From the NCBI GenBank assembly GCA_031772625.1, contig CM062810.1, positions 870,003,650 to 870,067,649 on the forward strand: a DNA stretch of 64,000 nucleotides. The letters are read 5' to 3'. A program made the translations under genes and the position numbers. The stretch comes from Pinus tabuliformis (taxonomy: Eukaryota > Streptophyta > Pinopsida > Pinales > Pinaceae). Of the stretch, positions 46,276-57,671 are shown piece after piece. The stretch's first letter is position 1, and the number at the start of each line of letters is the position of its first letter. The notes under the pieces were generated by a model. It did no database searches. It was not told the DNA's origin and was given only the letters and a program-made list of their open reading frames with translations.

Positions 46276-47068
46276 ATAGCTGAGGCACTTCAGCATGAGC
46301 TAATGATTATGTCATGTTCTCACCATCTTGATAAGGTTTCTAAACAATATCATAATAAATTCCCCTCATGAGATTTTATCTGTGATTTGAATGCGTTAAT
46401 TAAAATATCATTTTCTCAAGAGTATCCAGGTTTTCAAATATGTTATCTTGAATATTGAGATCCAATCCCTTAATGGTTAGAGTAGTCTTATTTGGAAAGA
46501 TACATCACAAATAATAAGTTTTGATCTTTCTTGATGTTTTAAAAAACTGAAAACACGAATGAATGCACTTCCACAAGTAGCCTTCAAGGTTTGTATGCAT
46601 TTCAAGCAACAAGGTGAAGCTCAAAACTAGTTAAATCTAGTTAGTATGGCACATCTTTCTGTTGATAAGAAATACCTTTGATTCATTATGCAAGTTTGTC
46701 AGGTTGTTTTCATTACTCTTGCATAATGCTTTATATTGATTTTAATTGCTTGTATCTTTGTGATTGCATGTCGAGAGCAATTACAGTGGCTACACTGGAA
46801 ATTCCATTACACTTAGCCCTGACCTTCTAGCTCGTTAGGTTAGGAGTAGGTTTAGCTACATTTAAGATCTCTAGTCCCATTATATGACCCTACATTTCAC
46901 CCTGCACTAATCCTTGCATTTGGTGTGCTTTTTTTTTTGTCTCCCATGCTTCTTTTCAATTAAGGTCTACTTCTTCTCTATTTTTTCTTTTGTCTTCTCG
47001 TTATGTCTTGTCTTATATTTCTTGTTTTTTCTTAATAAGAATTTGCATGAAAGATGTTTCTTGTTGGT
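46276..47068 (+). other. Element E non-coding region left of F
   Basis: AT-rich with T-rich tracts (46920-47040). No coding region seen. It ends with the target duplication ttggt of element F at 47064-47068. Confidence 0.5.
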
Positions 47069-47406
47069 TATTAGGTCCCTATAATACTAGTGTATTCCAT
47101 CATTGTTATTGTTAGTGTAGCCCCCTTATTTTTATTGTTTTTCCCATGTAATCCCCATATTATTATTATTGTGCCCCATAGAAGCCCACTATTGTTATTG
47201 TTGTGCCCTTACATTATTATTGTTATGTCGGATCTGATTTAATTGTGACCCCTCAAACTCCTATATATAGAAAGGAGGTTTTGTCATTTGAATCATCCAA
47301 TAATTGTTCATTTGTGTAATGTAAAGGAGGTTTCTCCCTCAAAAAAGGCTAATTTTGAAGTCGTTGATCTATCTCTTCTTGTATTTTGTGAGTTGGTTGC
47401 ATAACA
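47069..47406 (+). repeat. Element F 5' LTR
   Basis: Matches 56544-56878, with ttaggtccctataatactag near the start and gttgcataaca at the end in both. A TATA box (tatatata) lies at about 47262-47269. It has several ATTGTTATTGTTGTGCCC-like short repeats. Confidence 0.93.
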
Positions 47407-47408
47407 TT

Positions 47409-47420
47409 TGGTATCAGAAC
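47409..47420 (+). other. Element F primer binding site
   Basis: TGGTATCAGAAC lies two bases after the LTR, close to the initiator-Met-tRNA-type site. Confidence 0.87.
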
Positions 47421-48290
47421 TTTGGATTCTAAAGTTTCACTTCTTCAAACCGGTCATCTTAGCCTTTTCACTATAATTTGTTTTCTACGAGACTTCAAAA
47501 GATCAAATGTTTACCATGTGGAGCTGAAATCTTAGAAAACTTCGTGTAAAAATTTTAGATCTTGGGTCACCATATTTTCATATGTATGCTCTAAGTTAGG
47601 GTTTTTTGTGAGCTCCAGAATTCTGTCTCAAATAGGTGACCTAGGAAAAATCATCATAACATTTTTTTCTACGAGTCTTCAAAAGCTAAATTTTTTACCA
47701 CATGGAGCTAAAACCACATATAACTTCGTGTAAAAAATAGATCTTGGTTCTCTATATTTTCGGAGATATGCTATGAGGAAGTTAGGATTTTTGGGGGCAC
47801 CAGAATTCTGTCTCAAACAGGTGACCTAGGAAAACTCATCATAACCTTCTTTTCATGCATCGAATTTGAATTCCATGGAAATTGGCTCAAATTTAACAGA
47901 CTATAGTTTTCTGTGTAGAAATTTCAAGGCTGAAGGTTGAAGCAATGAAACATGGCATCCCATACAACTTCACTCTACTAAACTAGTCCATAATCCTATC
48001 ATCATTGGATATTTGGCATAACCCTTCTTGAAGTATCCAATCTCAACCAGACTTGTGGGGTTGGAAAGAGGAATCAGAGAGCTACCATAAGAAGAAATTT
48101 TGGAACTTGAAGATCCGAAATTACATATTCACAATTGTTTCAAGATCGAATTCCTAAAAGAAATAAAAAGGTGTGTATTTTTTTGTAAAAATTGCATAAC
48201 TTTTGTTTGAAAATCAGTTTGAAGTTATTCAAAGGGCATAGTGAAGTATAGATATCATTTTTTGATTTCAAAATTCCTCGAAACAAGAAA

Positions 48291-49306
48291 ATGGAAACAC
48301 CTAGTAAGCAACTAGAAAGGTCTACTATGACGCATGAAGAAGAGGAAGAAATGCAACAAGATATATCAAAATTACAAGACCAAGTACAACAAATTTATCT
48401 CTCGCAAAAAGTAACCAAAAATGAAATGGAAGCTAAGATGGATGGTTTTAAGAATGGTTTAAAATCATACATGGAAGTTTTGAAGGATGGAATAAAAGTA
48501 TACATGGAAGGTGTGAAGGATGGTTTAAAATCAAACATGGAAGGTTTGAAGGAAGGTTTGACAAAGTTGCTACAAGAAATGCTTCCTAATGGTGAAAGGA
48601 TATTAGATGAAACTCATGATGAGAACAAAATAAATGTTAATCATGATTCATAGAATCTAAAATTGGATTGAAGACCCACCATATTCCAAAGATTGATATG
48701 AGGAAGTTTGATGGAAAGGATCTGGTAACATGGATACTACAGATGGAGCAATATTTTGATCTCCATAATGTGCAATGCACACAAAAGGTATGCATTGCAA
48801 TTTTATATTTAGAACCCAATTAGTTTGTATGGTATTGATGGCTTTGTTCCCATAAACAACTTGTCACTTGGTCAATTTTTATGGATAAAATGATAGCACA
48901 TTATGAGGATACAAAGAGCAACACCTTCTTTAGCCAATTGATAAATATCAAACAAAAGGGTTCAATGGTAGAGCAAAATGAGGACTTTCAAAAATTGAAT
49001 ATAAGGGTAAATGATATTCTAGAGGAACATAGGATTTATGTCTTCTTAGGGACTTTAAAGGATAAAATCCAACATGAATTTTGCCTTTGGGAAATGGAGA
49101 AGGCATTCAGGTTGCCAATAAAAATTGAAAGCAAAATTATGGAAAAAAAGGAAGCCTAGCACTCACAACTATAAATATGGAAGTGTTTTTGCCCCTAGCC
49201 TTCCACAACCTACAAGGTTGACACCACAAAAATTGGAAGAAAAAAGAGGAAAAGGGCTTTGTTACAGTTGTGATAGAAAATACACTGAAGGTCATAAGTG
49301 TGCTTA
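48291..49306 (+). pseudogene. Element F gag fossil
   Basis: The first 120 residues are open: a charged N-terminus, a coiled-coil-like helix and four in-frame 11-residue repeats. Later pieces match gypsy gag (KIDMRKFDGKDLVTWILQMEQYFDL-like wording near 48690, then a helical capsid part) and a knuckle of the chromovirus type (GLCYSCDRKYTEGHKC, about 49255-49305). Broken in a few places. Confidence 0.78.
48438..48569 (+). repeat. 33-base in-frame tandem repeat, four copies, in element F gag
   Basis: Four units of 33 bases start at 48438, 48471, 48504 and 48537. Each encodes a version of M(D/E)GxKxGLKxx (for example MDGFKNGLKSY and MEGVKDGLKSN). The 11-residue period would extend an amphipathic helix in steps of three turns. 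Confidence 0.8.
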
Positions 49307-49379
49307 GAGGAAATTAATTTACATAGATTGTGAAGAGGAGGAAGAAAAGGAACAAGAAACATCAAAGGAAGAGGATATA

Positions 49380-49555
49380 CACCAAGAACCAACCCCAAAG
49401 AAAGAAGAAATGAATCTAACCATACCTTGTAATGCATTGGCATGAATTACCACTCCTCAAACTCTCAAGATAGAAGGACATATCAAGAAGAAAAGGGTAA
49501 TAGTGTTGATTGATTCAGGTAGTACCCATGATTTGATTCAATGTAAGATAGCCAA
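49380..49555 (+). pseudogene. Element F protease, left part
   Basis: Pieces of a gag-pol linker are followed by KKRVIVLIDSGSTHDLIQ, the active-site motif of chromovirus-type aspartic protease. It is interrupted by element C at the gccaa target duplication; more protease sequence follows at 55642. Confidence 0.8.
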
Positions 49556-51408
49556 TGATCCAAAATGGATCTTGGATAAACCTCCAAGTCTAAGAGACTT
49601 CATAAAAGAGGTAAACGGTGCTAAATGGCACAAATCCTTTGTAAATCCGAGTCGAACAAAGAAAAGGGTCAAAGGCAGAGTTCTATGTAAATGTCGCATC
49701 GGAAAGGGTTCAAAGGGAGGACTTAGACCAAAGGCTTTAAGGACCCCTGATTACGATCTCTGACATATCGCATCAGAGGTAGGATACCATGCGATATTGG
49801 AACTCGAGCGAGCCGATAGAGCAATTGCAATTGGCGAATTGGCGATCGGCACAGTCAAAGGGAAGACCCCCGGGCTGTTGTGATAGCGATATGCGATGCG
49901 TCGATATCGGCGATCGGCGATAGGTGGATCGCAAAAATATAAAGGGTCGTCACATATGCGATAGACTAACTTGTGATAGCGCTGATAAAGCGATTGCAAT
50001 ATGCCAATAAAGCGATCGATGATAGTTGATCACATTGCAAAAAGGCATGGGGGATGGACCATGACTCTTGGGCAGCGTGATTGTGATTAGCGATCAAGGC
50101 ATGAACCCGATAAATATTATAAATGCGATTGAATAATATTTGAAATCCGGATTTACGGGATTTCTTTGTATTTCCATGTATTTGTCAAATTCTTGGGTTT
50201 TAAGCATCTGCCTGCACGATTGCGATTTACGATGACAGGACGGACCTGAGAGGGATATAGATGCGATTTAAGGCCATTTGAAGTCTGGGCTTAAGGCCCA
50301 TGACGGGTTTTTCTATGTATTCCTTTGTATTTCCGTTCCAAATGAAGAATGTGTTATTTCGTGGATTTCGTTCTGGAAAGAGGCCACCGGTTCATTTCCA
50401 TTTGGAAACAGCCATCACACTTGTGCCACACTATGAGCGGGTGTTTCTGTAACAAGGATGCATTATGAAGCATGCAAAGCTGAAGAGCCGCAAGGGAATG
50501 ATTCCTCATTATTGGGGATAGAGGAACGGATGGAAGCCATAGAGTTGAAGGGTTCCTCAAAGGCTAGAGAGCTAAGTGAAGAAGCTAGTTTTTCCCTTCA
50601 GAGAGCTGATAGAGGCAAAGCCACCAGAGGTTGGAGGTAGAGTCGCAGTTCCCGAGAAAGACATGGAAGCCACCAGAGGTTGGGGGCGATGGAAAAGGGG
50701 TGATTCCTCAGAGAGTTGAGCGTAGCAGAGTTGTAGAGCCAGAGAGCTGAACGCAATAGAGTTGTAAAGCCTGAGCGCCTGAGAGATAGAGGGCAGACAA
50801 ATCCAAAGAACAACAAAGAGATCAAATGATCAAGCTATTGTTGATGTCTGATGTGTGCTGAAGACAGAAGAAGGAATTCCAAAGACAGTTAAAAAAACTC
50901 TGAGGGAGTTGGTGTAAGCTAGAGCTCAAGATAGCTCAGAGCGTTGATTGAAGGAGTCTAGTCCAGAGAAGCCTAGATCTGTCTGCAGAGTATGGATAGC
51001 CAAGGATAAGATGGTATTCTAAACCCATAGGTTCTATTGTAAACCAACAGACTTGAGTGTGGAACTTGTAAAAGAAAGATTACCATAATCCCAGAGAGCC
51101 TAGTCGAGTTGATTAGAGCTCAAGGAGACGTAGCCCAAGATATCAAGGTGAACTCCATATTATATTGTTGTCTCATGTGTTTGCTTATTTGTTGTTTCTT
51201 AGTTACTATTATGTGTGTTTAAATCAGCAAAAGCAAATGTACATAAGCACTTAATAGTTAAAGGCAAACAAAGACATACACCTACTTCAAGTTCTTTTAA
51301 TTCTAAAAATTATCAATCATAAGCTAGATCTTGGGAATACAAAAGCTTTGGAGTGGGAGAGGTTCTTGTAACCACGATAAGAAGCCTTTAGTGCCCTATT
51401 TTATATCA
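49556..51408 (+). repeat. Element C 5' LTR
   Basis: Matches 53932-55641. It begins TGATCCAAAATGGATC, itself a small inverted repeat, and ends TATCA. It carries about 200 bases near 50200-50420 that are absent from the 3' LTR. The 49745-50125 part is unusually rich in CGAT. An open frame at its start is shared by both LTRs but changes freely in sequence, so it is probably not coding. Confidence 0.9.
49745..50125. repeat. CGAT-rich segment of element C LTR
   Basis: About twenty CGAT or ATCG occurrences in 380 bases, as in gcgatatgcgatgcgtcgat and ggcgatcggcgataggtgg, in a window that is otherwise CpG-poor and AT-rich. The matching segment of the 3' LTR is at about 54120-54500. Spacing is irregular, so it is a motif cluster and not a strict satellite. 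Confidence 0.6.
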
Positions 51409-51410
51409 AG

Positions 51411-51421
51411 TGGTATCAGAG
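51411..51421 (+). other. Element C primer binding site
   Basis: TGGTATCAGAG two bases after the LTR end, the usual initiator-Met-tRNA-type site. Confidence 0.9.
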
Positions 51422-51753
51422 TTGGTTATATCAAATCCCAAGTTATACCAGAGCAGGTGGTATCATCATGCTTGATTGACAAAGCAATCTATTTGCTTGC
51501 TTAACTTGAAAGGTGTTCAAACAGTAGAAAGAATTTAGTTGTTTGATTGGTTGTAAACTGACGGTTGTTTGAGTTTGCAGAGCTGAAAGCTATTGATAGC
51601 TAAGTCGAGGAGAGGACAAGAAGGAAGAAGGGTTTAAGGCATTCTTCTTATCCCAAAGGACCTCAAAGCAATCCTTGAATCACAAGAGGTTTGTTGCAAA
51701 AGGTTTGCTTGAATAAGCTCTTTTTCAATCTTGTTTGAAGTTCTTTTTTTCAT

Positions 51754-53010
51754 TTGATAATGACTACCTCTACAAGTGAGTCCTCAAATTCTCCTTTCTT
51801 CACAAGATTCTTTGATGAAGACATGAAGCAAGACTTGTTCACCATGATGGATATGGTGAGAGAAATGTATGAGGATGGAAGGAAGAGCATCATACTTATA
51901 GAGCAGTTGAATTCCATGAAGGAAGAGAAGCAGTTTCTTTCTGACCAATTACAGGAAATGGAGAGGCAACTTCATATTGCAAATATGAACCTGGAAAGGA
52001 TGCATGAGTTGGAGACACAGCTCTTTGTTGCAAAGGAAGCCTTAGTCAAGTATCAGCTTGAAGAAGAGGTAAATAATTCCAATTTGTCTTCAATTTCCTC
52101 TAAGAATGTTTATATTGGTTCTTTTGAAAAACATACCAGAGGCATAGGTTCCAAGTTAATGTCCAAGATGGGCTATGAAGGAAAAGGCTTGTGCAAACAT
52201 GCACAGAGTATTGTTGAGCCAATAATAGTTGAGGAAAGGTCTAAGTATTTGGGTCTTTGCTATGGACAAGCTTATGGAGAGAGTTCCAAAGGTGCCATGA
52301 AGGCCATTGAAACAGTTCCAAGAAGGAGTTTCATTTTAGGTCTTTTACCTCAAGAGTGTAAAGATTGTATTCTTGGGGAATGCAATAGCTTGAAACATCA
52401 TTTTCAGGAAGAAGGTGTTCATAAGCATACACTTGAACCAGAGAGTTGTGGAAACTCTGAAACCATTGAAGAGGTTGATGGTGTTCCAAAGGGAGCTACT
52501 TCTTCATTTGATTCACCTCCTCATGAAGGTAATAAAGGTGAAAAAGAAAGGTATAAATCTAGTTCTAATCATATTCCTTTTGACTATGTTAAGCATGATA
52601 AATTTCCATATAAGCATTGGAAAAGCATTGCATATTCCTTTTGTGGTTTGGCTAACCATAATGTTTCTAGATGTTGGAAGAGAATGACCACATATAGGAA
52701 ACTTTTGAAGGAAAGGTAGCAAGAAGCCAAAGGTCCATTGGACAAGGAAAATCATGCTGTCAAGAGGATGGACATGTGTTGCACTTACTGCCATAAGCAA
52801 GGACATATTGATGCAAAACGTTGGACTCTGAATCCAACAATGCTTCCACGAAACTTGAAGAAGGTGGAAAGAGAAAATGGCAAGAATGGAAAGAAAGATT
52901 CCATGATTGATGTGTTTCAGGATGATTCATATGTTGATGCTGATGTGCAGACAAAGGAAGGACCTTTGAAATGGATTGGTAAGAAATCGTTAGAGTTCTT
53001 ATCCAATTAA
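51754..53010 (+). pseudogene. Element C coiled-coil, G-patch and zinc-knuckle protein (fossil)
   Basis: The first 321 residues are open. Residues about 45-105 are a Glu/Leu/Met-rich coiled coil ([20 protein letters not shown]). Residues about 128-172 are a G-patch ([17 protein letters not shown], then a conserved VEPI and YLGLCYGQ), a glycine-rich RNA-related motif that activates DEAH helicases in host proteins and is attached to protease in some retroviruses. Residues about 295-310 ([16 protein letters not shown]) and a following segment near 52772-52830 (CTYCHKQGHIDAK) resemble zinc knuckles. The next part to about 53010 is charged. It occupies the gag position. Function unknown; an RNA-binding or packaging role is inference. 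It has about one break. Confidence 0.75.
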
Positions 53011-53919
53011 GATTGCATGTCTATTGATATAATGCATCTATTTGCATTTCTTTGTTAATGGAATGCAAGTTGTAGGGTTTTACCAAGAAGGTGAATGGAA
53101 AAGTTGAGTAGGAGACTCACTTTATTGCTACAACATTATATTTCATTTCAGCTTCGAAAGTACAGTATGCTTAAGTGAAAGCTGAAGGATGAAATGCATG
53201 CATAAGCTTGATATGCATGAAAACATGGATGTTGATGATTTCCTTGTATTTAAACATGTATGTGTGATTAACTTGAAGGGTTGATTACTTTGTTGTAATC
53301 ATGCAAGTAATGTTAATGTTGACTTGGAAAAAGTTGATTTGGTCTCCATGATGGAGATGATGGTGAAGTGTTTCATTTTTGTAAAAGAACTTTAGAATTC
53401 TTTTTCTACATGCTTGACTTGAAAGGTCAAATGTTTTAAAGGCATGTTTTATTGGCTTGTTATCTAGTCAATCATTTGTATGCAAATGTAAAGACATGGA
53501 GGTGTTCACAAGATGTGAAATCTATTTCTTTTGATAAAGCAACAGTTTAGGCCATCCAGTTGTTGTCTGTAATCCTGTTGTTGTTAACAGTTGTTGTTAA
53601 CAGTATGTCAAACAGGTACAAATGAAAATTTTGTGAAGCAGATGTAACTTCACATTGGTTTGAGCCACCTTGGATCAATGATCAAGGCAGAGAAGTTCAA
53701 ACTACCTTCTATGACCTTCTCAGCAAGAGTTCTGCAGGAAGTCAAGGAGGAAGACAGTTCTTCCTAGGAGGACAAGCACATCCAGGAAGGGAGTGTTCAA
53801 AGGCTTTGGTTCAGAGGCACTATGCAAGGAAATTGTATGGAGGTTGAAAGAAGAGGGTGAGGTACTCTCATTTACTGTTCAAATTAGTATATCAATCTTT
53901 TGGAGTCCAAAAGCTTTTT
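53011..53919 (+). other. Element C 3' non-coding region
   Basis: No protein recognised. It contains many ATG-rich, G-poor phrases and the short direct repeat gttgttaacag (53579-53603). Between the G-patch ORF and the purine tract, where an autonomous element would have pol, nothing of pol is seen. Confidence 0.6.
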
Positions 53920-53931
53920 AGTGGGAAGGCG
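53920..53931 (+). other. Element C polypurine tract
   Basis: agtgggaaggcg directly precedes the TGACCC start of the 3' LTR. Confidence 0.6.
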
Positions 53932-55641
53932 TGACCCAAAATGGATCTTAGATAAACCTCTAAGTCTAAGAGACTTCATAAAAGAGGTAAAAGGTGCTAA
54001 ATCGCACAAGTCCTTTGTAAATCCAAGTCGGATAAAGAAAAGGGTCAAAGGTGGAGTTCTATGTAAATTTCGCATCAGAAAGGGTTCAAAGGGAGGACTT
54101 AGACCAAAGGCCTTAAGGACCTCTGATTGCGATCTCTGACATATCGCACTGGAGGTAGGCTACCATGCAATATCAGAACCTGGGCGAGCCGATAAAGCGA
54201 TTGCGTTCGGTAGATCGATGGATCAGCAATTGGCACAGTCAAAGGGAAGACCCCCGGGGCTGTTGCAATAGCGATATGCAATGTGCTGATACCGGCGATC
54301 GACAATCGGCGATCAGTGGATCGTAACAATATCAAGGGCCATCACATATGTGATAGAATGACTTGCGATAGCGCCGATAAAGTGATTTTGATATGCCGAT
54401 AAAGTAATCAGCGATAGTTGATCGCATTGCAAAAAGGCATGGGGGATGGACCATGACTCTTAGGCAACACAATTGTGATTAGCAATCAAGGCATGGACCC
54501 AATAAACATTATAAACGTGATTGAATAATATTTGAAATCCAGATTTAAGGGATTTCTTTGTATTTCCGTGTATTTGTCAAATTCTTGGGTTTTAAGCATT
54601 CCACTTGTGCCACACTAAGAGCGGGCATTTTTTAAGCATTCACACCTGTGCCACATTATGAATGGGAATTTCTGTAACAGGGATGCGTTATGAAGCACGC
54701 AGAGCTGAAGAGTCACAAGGCAATGATTCCTCATGATTGGGGACGGAGGAATGGATGGAAGCCGCAAAGTCAGAGGGTTCCTCAAAGGCCAAAGAGCCAA
54801 GCAAAGAAGCTAGTTTTTCCCTTTAGAGAGCTGATAGAGGTAGAGCCACTAGAGGTTGGAGGCAAAGCCTTAGTTCCAGAGAAAGCCATGGAAGCCACCA
54901 AAGTTTGGGGGCAATGGCAAGGGGTGAATCCTCAGAGTCCTAAGCGCAGCAGAGTTGCAGAGCCAAAGAGCTGAACGCAACAGAGTTGCAAAGCCTGAGA
55001 GCCTGAGAGCCAGAGACCCAGAGGGTAGATAGAGCCAGATAACAGCAAAGAGATCAAATGATCAAGCTATTTCTGATGTCTGATGTGTGCTGAAGATAGA
55101 AGAAGGAGTTCTAGAGACAGTTAAAAGAACTCTGAGGGAGTTGGTGCAAGCTAGAGCTCAAGATAGCTCAGAGCATTGATTGAAAGAGTCTTGTCCAGAG
55201 AAGCCTAGATCTATCTGTAGAGTATAGACAGCCAAGGATAAGATGGTATTCTAAACCCATAGGTTCAGTTGTAAACCAATGGAGTTGAGTGTGGAACTTT
55301 TAAAAGAAAGATTACCATAATCCCAGAGAGCCTAGTCAAGTTGATTAGAGCTCAAGGATACGTAGCCCAAGATATCAAGGTGAACTCCATATTATATTAT
55401 TGTCTCATGTTTTTTCTTATTTGTTGTTTTTTAGTTACTGTTATGTGTGTTTTACATCAGCATAAGCAAATGTACATAAGCACTTAACAGTTAAAGGCAA
55501 GCAAAGACATACACTTACTTCAAGTTCTTTTAATTTCGCAAATTATCAATCATAAGCTAGATCTTGGGAATATATAAGCTTTGGAGTGGGAGAGGTTCTT
55601 GTAAGCATGACAAGAAGCCTTTAGTGCCCCATTTTAGATCA
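53932..55641 (+). repeat. Element C 3' LTR
   Basis: Matches 49556-51408, ends TTTTAGATCA and is followed by the target duplication tccaa. Shorter than the 5' LTR by about 140 bases, because one part of the 5' LTR has no counterpart here. Confidence 0.9.
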
Positions 55642-55870
55642 TCCAAGGAATTGAATTGCTTCCTATATCCAACACCAGAGTGTAAAGTGATGGTTTCAAA
55701 TGAAGGAACCATAAATTTCTCTGGAAAGTGAAATAATATCAAGCTATCCATGGCATAATATGTATTGAATAGTCCAATGCTTTCCATTCCAATGGGTGGT
55801 GTTGATGTTGTACTAGGAGTCCAATGGTTACGATCTTTGGGTATGATAGCTTTTAATTTTCAAAAACATT
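55642..55870 (+). pseudogene. Element F protease, right part
   Basis: Translated pieces ECKVMVSNEGTINFSG, LSMAYYVLN and IPMGGVDVVLGVQWLRSLG are the second half of a chromovirus protease. They resume right after the target duplication of element C. Confidence 0.75.
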
Positions 55871-56059
55871 TCTTGAATTTTTTTTTGGGAAGGAAAGGAA
55901 GTTGAATTAAGGAGTATCATAGGGAAACTAGGAAAGATAATCAACTCTAATGGCATCACAAAGCTTCTAAAGAAAGAACTATGGGGCGTAATTACAAAAT
56001 TATGTTCACTAGAGGTTCAAAGATCGAAATAATCTATTTCTCTAGATCTCTAAAAAGTC

Positions 56060-56514
56060 TTGGACAGTCAACATTGCAGTGAAAGAAGTTTTGATGTAGT
56101 TGACTGGGTATTTTTACAGCTACAACCATACAAAAAAATGTCCCTCAAGCAAACTAAGAAGGATAATAAATTGTCACCAAAGTATTATGGTTTTTACAAG
56201 GTGTTGCAAAAGATTGGTACTATCACATACAATTGGAGCTTCTTGCATCTTCCCGAGTGCACCCATATTTCCATGTTTCATGCTTAAAGAAGGTTATAGG
56301 TGACAAGATATCAGTTCAAACAATATTTCTAGAACTTGACCAGGAAGGAAAAATCATATTGGAACCTGAAGAATTCGCAAAAACAAGAACTCAACAACTA
56401 CGAAATAGATCAATTTTAGAGTATCTCATCAAGTGGAAGAACTTACCCGCTGAAGATTCCACATGGGAGGATGACAATTTTATACAGAAGCATCCAGAAC
56501 TAATCAAGAATTGA
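56060..56514 (+). pseudogene. Element F integrase C-terminus and chromodomain fossil
   Basis: KLSPKYYGFYKVLQKIGTITY is the GPY/F module of integrase. SSRVHPYFHVSCLKKVIGD follows, then a chromodomain (ILEPEEFAKTRTQQLRNRSI, LEYLIKWKNLPAEDSTWEDD, FIQKHPEL, about 56345-56510) with the aromatic and acidic positions of the fold. Chromodomains guide such elements to chromatin with particular histone marks. The protein end is close to the purine tract, as usual in this lineage. Broken. Confidence 0.87.
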
Positions 56515-56530
56515 GGAAAACACTTTTTTG

Positions 56531-56543
56531 AATGGGAGGGGAA
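56531..56543 (+). other. Element F polypurine tract
   Basis: aatgggaggggaa directly before the TGTTAGGTCCC start of the 3' LTR. Confidence 0.85.
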
Positions 56544-56878
56544 TGTTAGGTCCCTATAATACTAGTGTATTCCCTCATTTTAATTGTCAATGTAGGCCCC
56601 TTATTGTTATTGTTGTGCCCATGTAATCCCCATATTGTTATTATTGTGCCCCATAGAAGCACACTATTGTTATTTTTGTTCCCTTACATTATTATTATGT
56701 CACCTCTGATTATATTGTGACCCCTTAGACTCCTATATGTATAAAGAATGTATTTTCATTTGAATCATTAAAAGAAATTTTCATTTGTGTAATGTAAAGG
56801 AGGTTTCCCCCTCGAAGAGGCTGATTTTGAAGTCGTTAATCTATATCTTCTTCTATTTTGTGAGCTGGTTGCATAACA
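56544..56878 (+). repeat. Element F 3' LTR
   Basis: Matches 47069-47406; begins TGTTAGGTCCC, ends GTTGCATAACA, followed by target duplication ttggc at 56879-56883. Confidence 0.93.
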
Positions 56879-56883
56879 TTGGC

Positions 56884-57671
56884 TCAAAATACAATGTGTC
56901 AAAGTTTGAAAAGGGAAATTGTGATGTTGAAAAATGTTTGGCTTATCTATGATCCTCTTCTCTATATTTAGTTTACAAATATTTAAAGTCAATGATGTTT
57001 GAATGGAAAATACGATCCATTCAAACGGAAATCCTTTGGTCGAGCCATAAAGACCATATCTATTTTAGGATCTTCATTCCTTGACTCGATGTTGTAATTA
57101 ACTGGTGTTGTTCTTTCCAATCTAATAAAGCAAAAGAAGGGAAAGGGGAAATTCAATAGCGAGCAAACCAATATCAAAGGTATATATAACCTTCTCTAAG
57201 GGGAAAATATATTCTTCTCTCAATAAGTTGGGATACCTTTTCTTCCCCATGAAATAATAAGAAGAGAAAGGATTCAAGTGCAGGGAGGTGAAGCAAGAAA
57301 CTCCGCTGAGGTACTATTTAGGATTGCTAGCAGCGAAGCAATGCATGTGTTAACATAGTGACTCTGCAAGGGTACTATCCAGACTTGCTGGGAGAAAAGA
57401 AACACCAGAGATGAAAACTAAGACCCTGATTATCTTAAACTCACATTTTTATGTTACACTTATCCTGAATCAAAATAATTGCAATTTTGGCAAGATTTGT
57501 GAATATGTTTGGCTGAGAAAAGGAATAGAGGGGACTATATCCATAACTGATTCAAATGGGGAAGATAAGGTAATCCATGCAATGAATCAATACTTCCTCA
57601 AAGACTGAGACCCTACACTTAAGGATAAAACTTGAACAGAGAAGTTGGAGTTCTACTAGCATGTCACCAAG
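56884..57671 (+). other. Element E non-coding region right of F
   Basis: No domain recognised; small open frames only (57411-57608, with EGTISITDSNGEDKVIHAM, is the longest, unassigned). The last 31 bases, from gaagttggag to gtcaccaag, closely match the segment before the 3' LTR of element A. No clear polypurine tract at the LTR border. Confidence 0.55.

Larger units (their letters stand above)
49556..55641 (+). mobile_element. Element C: non-autonomous LTR element encoding a G-patch, zinc-knuckle protein
   Basis: LTRs at 49556-51408 and 53932-55641, target duplication gccaa (49551-49555) / tccaa (55642-55646), inserted in the protease of element F. An initiator-Met-type primer site follows the 5' LTR and a purine-rich tract precedes the 3' LTR. 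The 2.5 kb internal region encodes one protein with a coiled coil, a G-patch and zinc-knuckle-like motifs. No protease, RT, RNase H or integrase. It is the youngest layer of nest two, with about 9 percent LTR difference over the first 200 bases by hand count. Few breaks. Confidence 0.88.
47069..56878 (+). mobile_element. Element F: chromodomain Ty3/gypsy (chromovirus) fossil
   Basis: LTRs at 47069-47406 and 56544-56878 (338 and 335 bases), flanked by the 5-base target duplication ttggt / ttggc, inserted in element E. Recognised parts are gag with a zinc knuckle, a protease (split by element C) and an integrase C-terminal region with a chromodomain. RT, RNase H and most of integrase were not recognised. 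It is broken. About 11 differences in 107 LTR bases compared by hand suggest a moderate age. Confidence 0.92.

Noticed and set aside
49503-49763. Open frame at the start of the element C LTR, with a counterpart at 53900-54139
   Set aside because: The two copies differ mostly at positions that change the amino acid, which fits neutral change. The frame also begins outside the LTR in unrelated sequence. Not treated as a gene.
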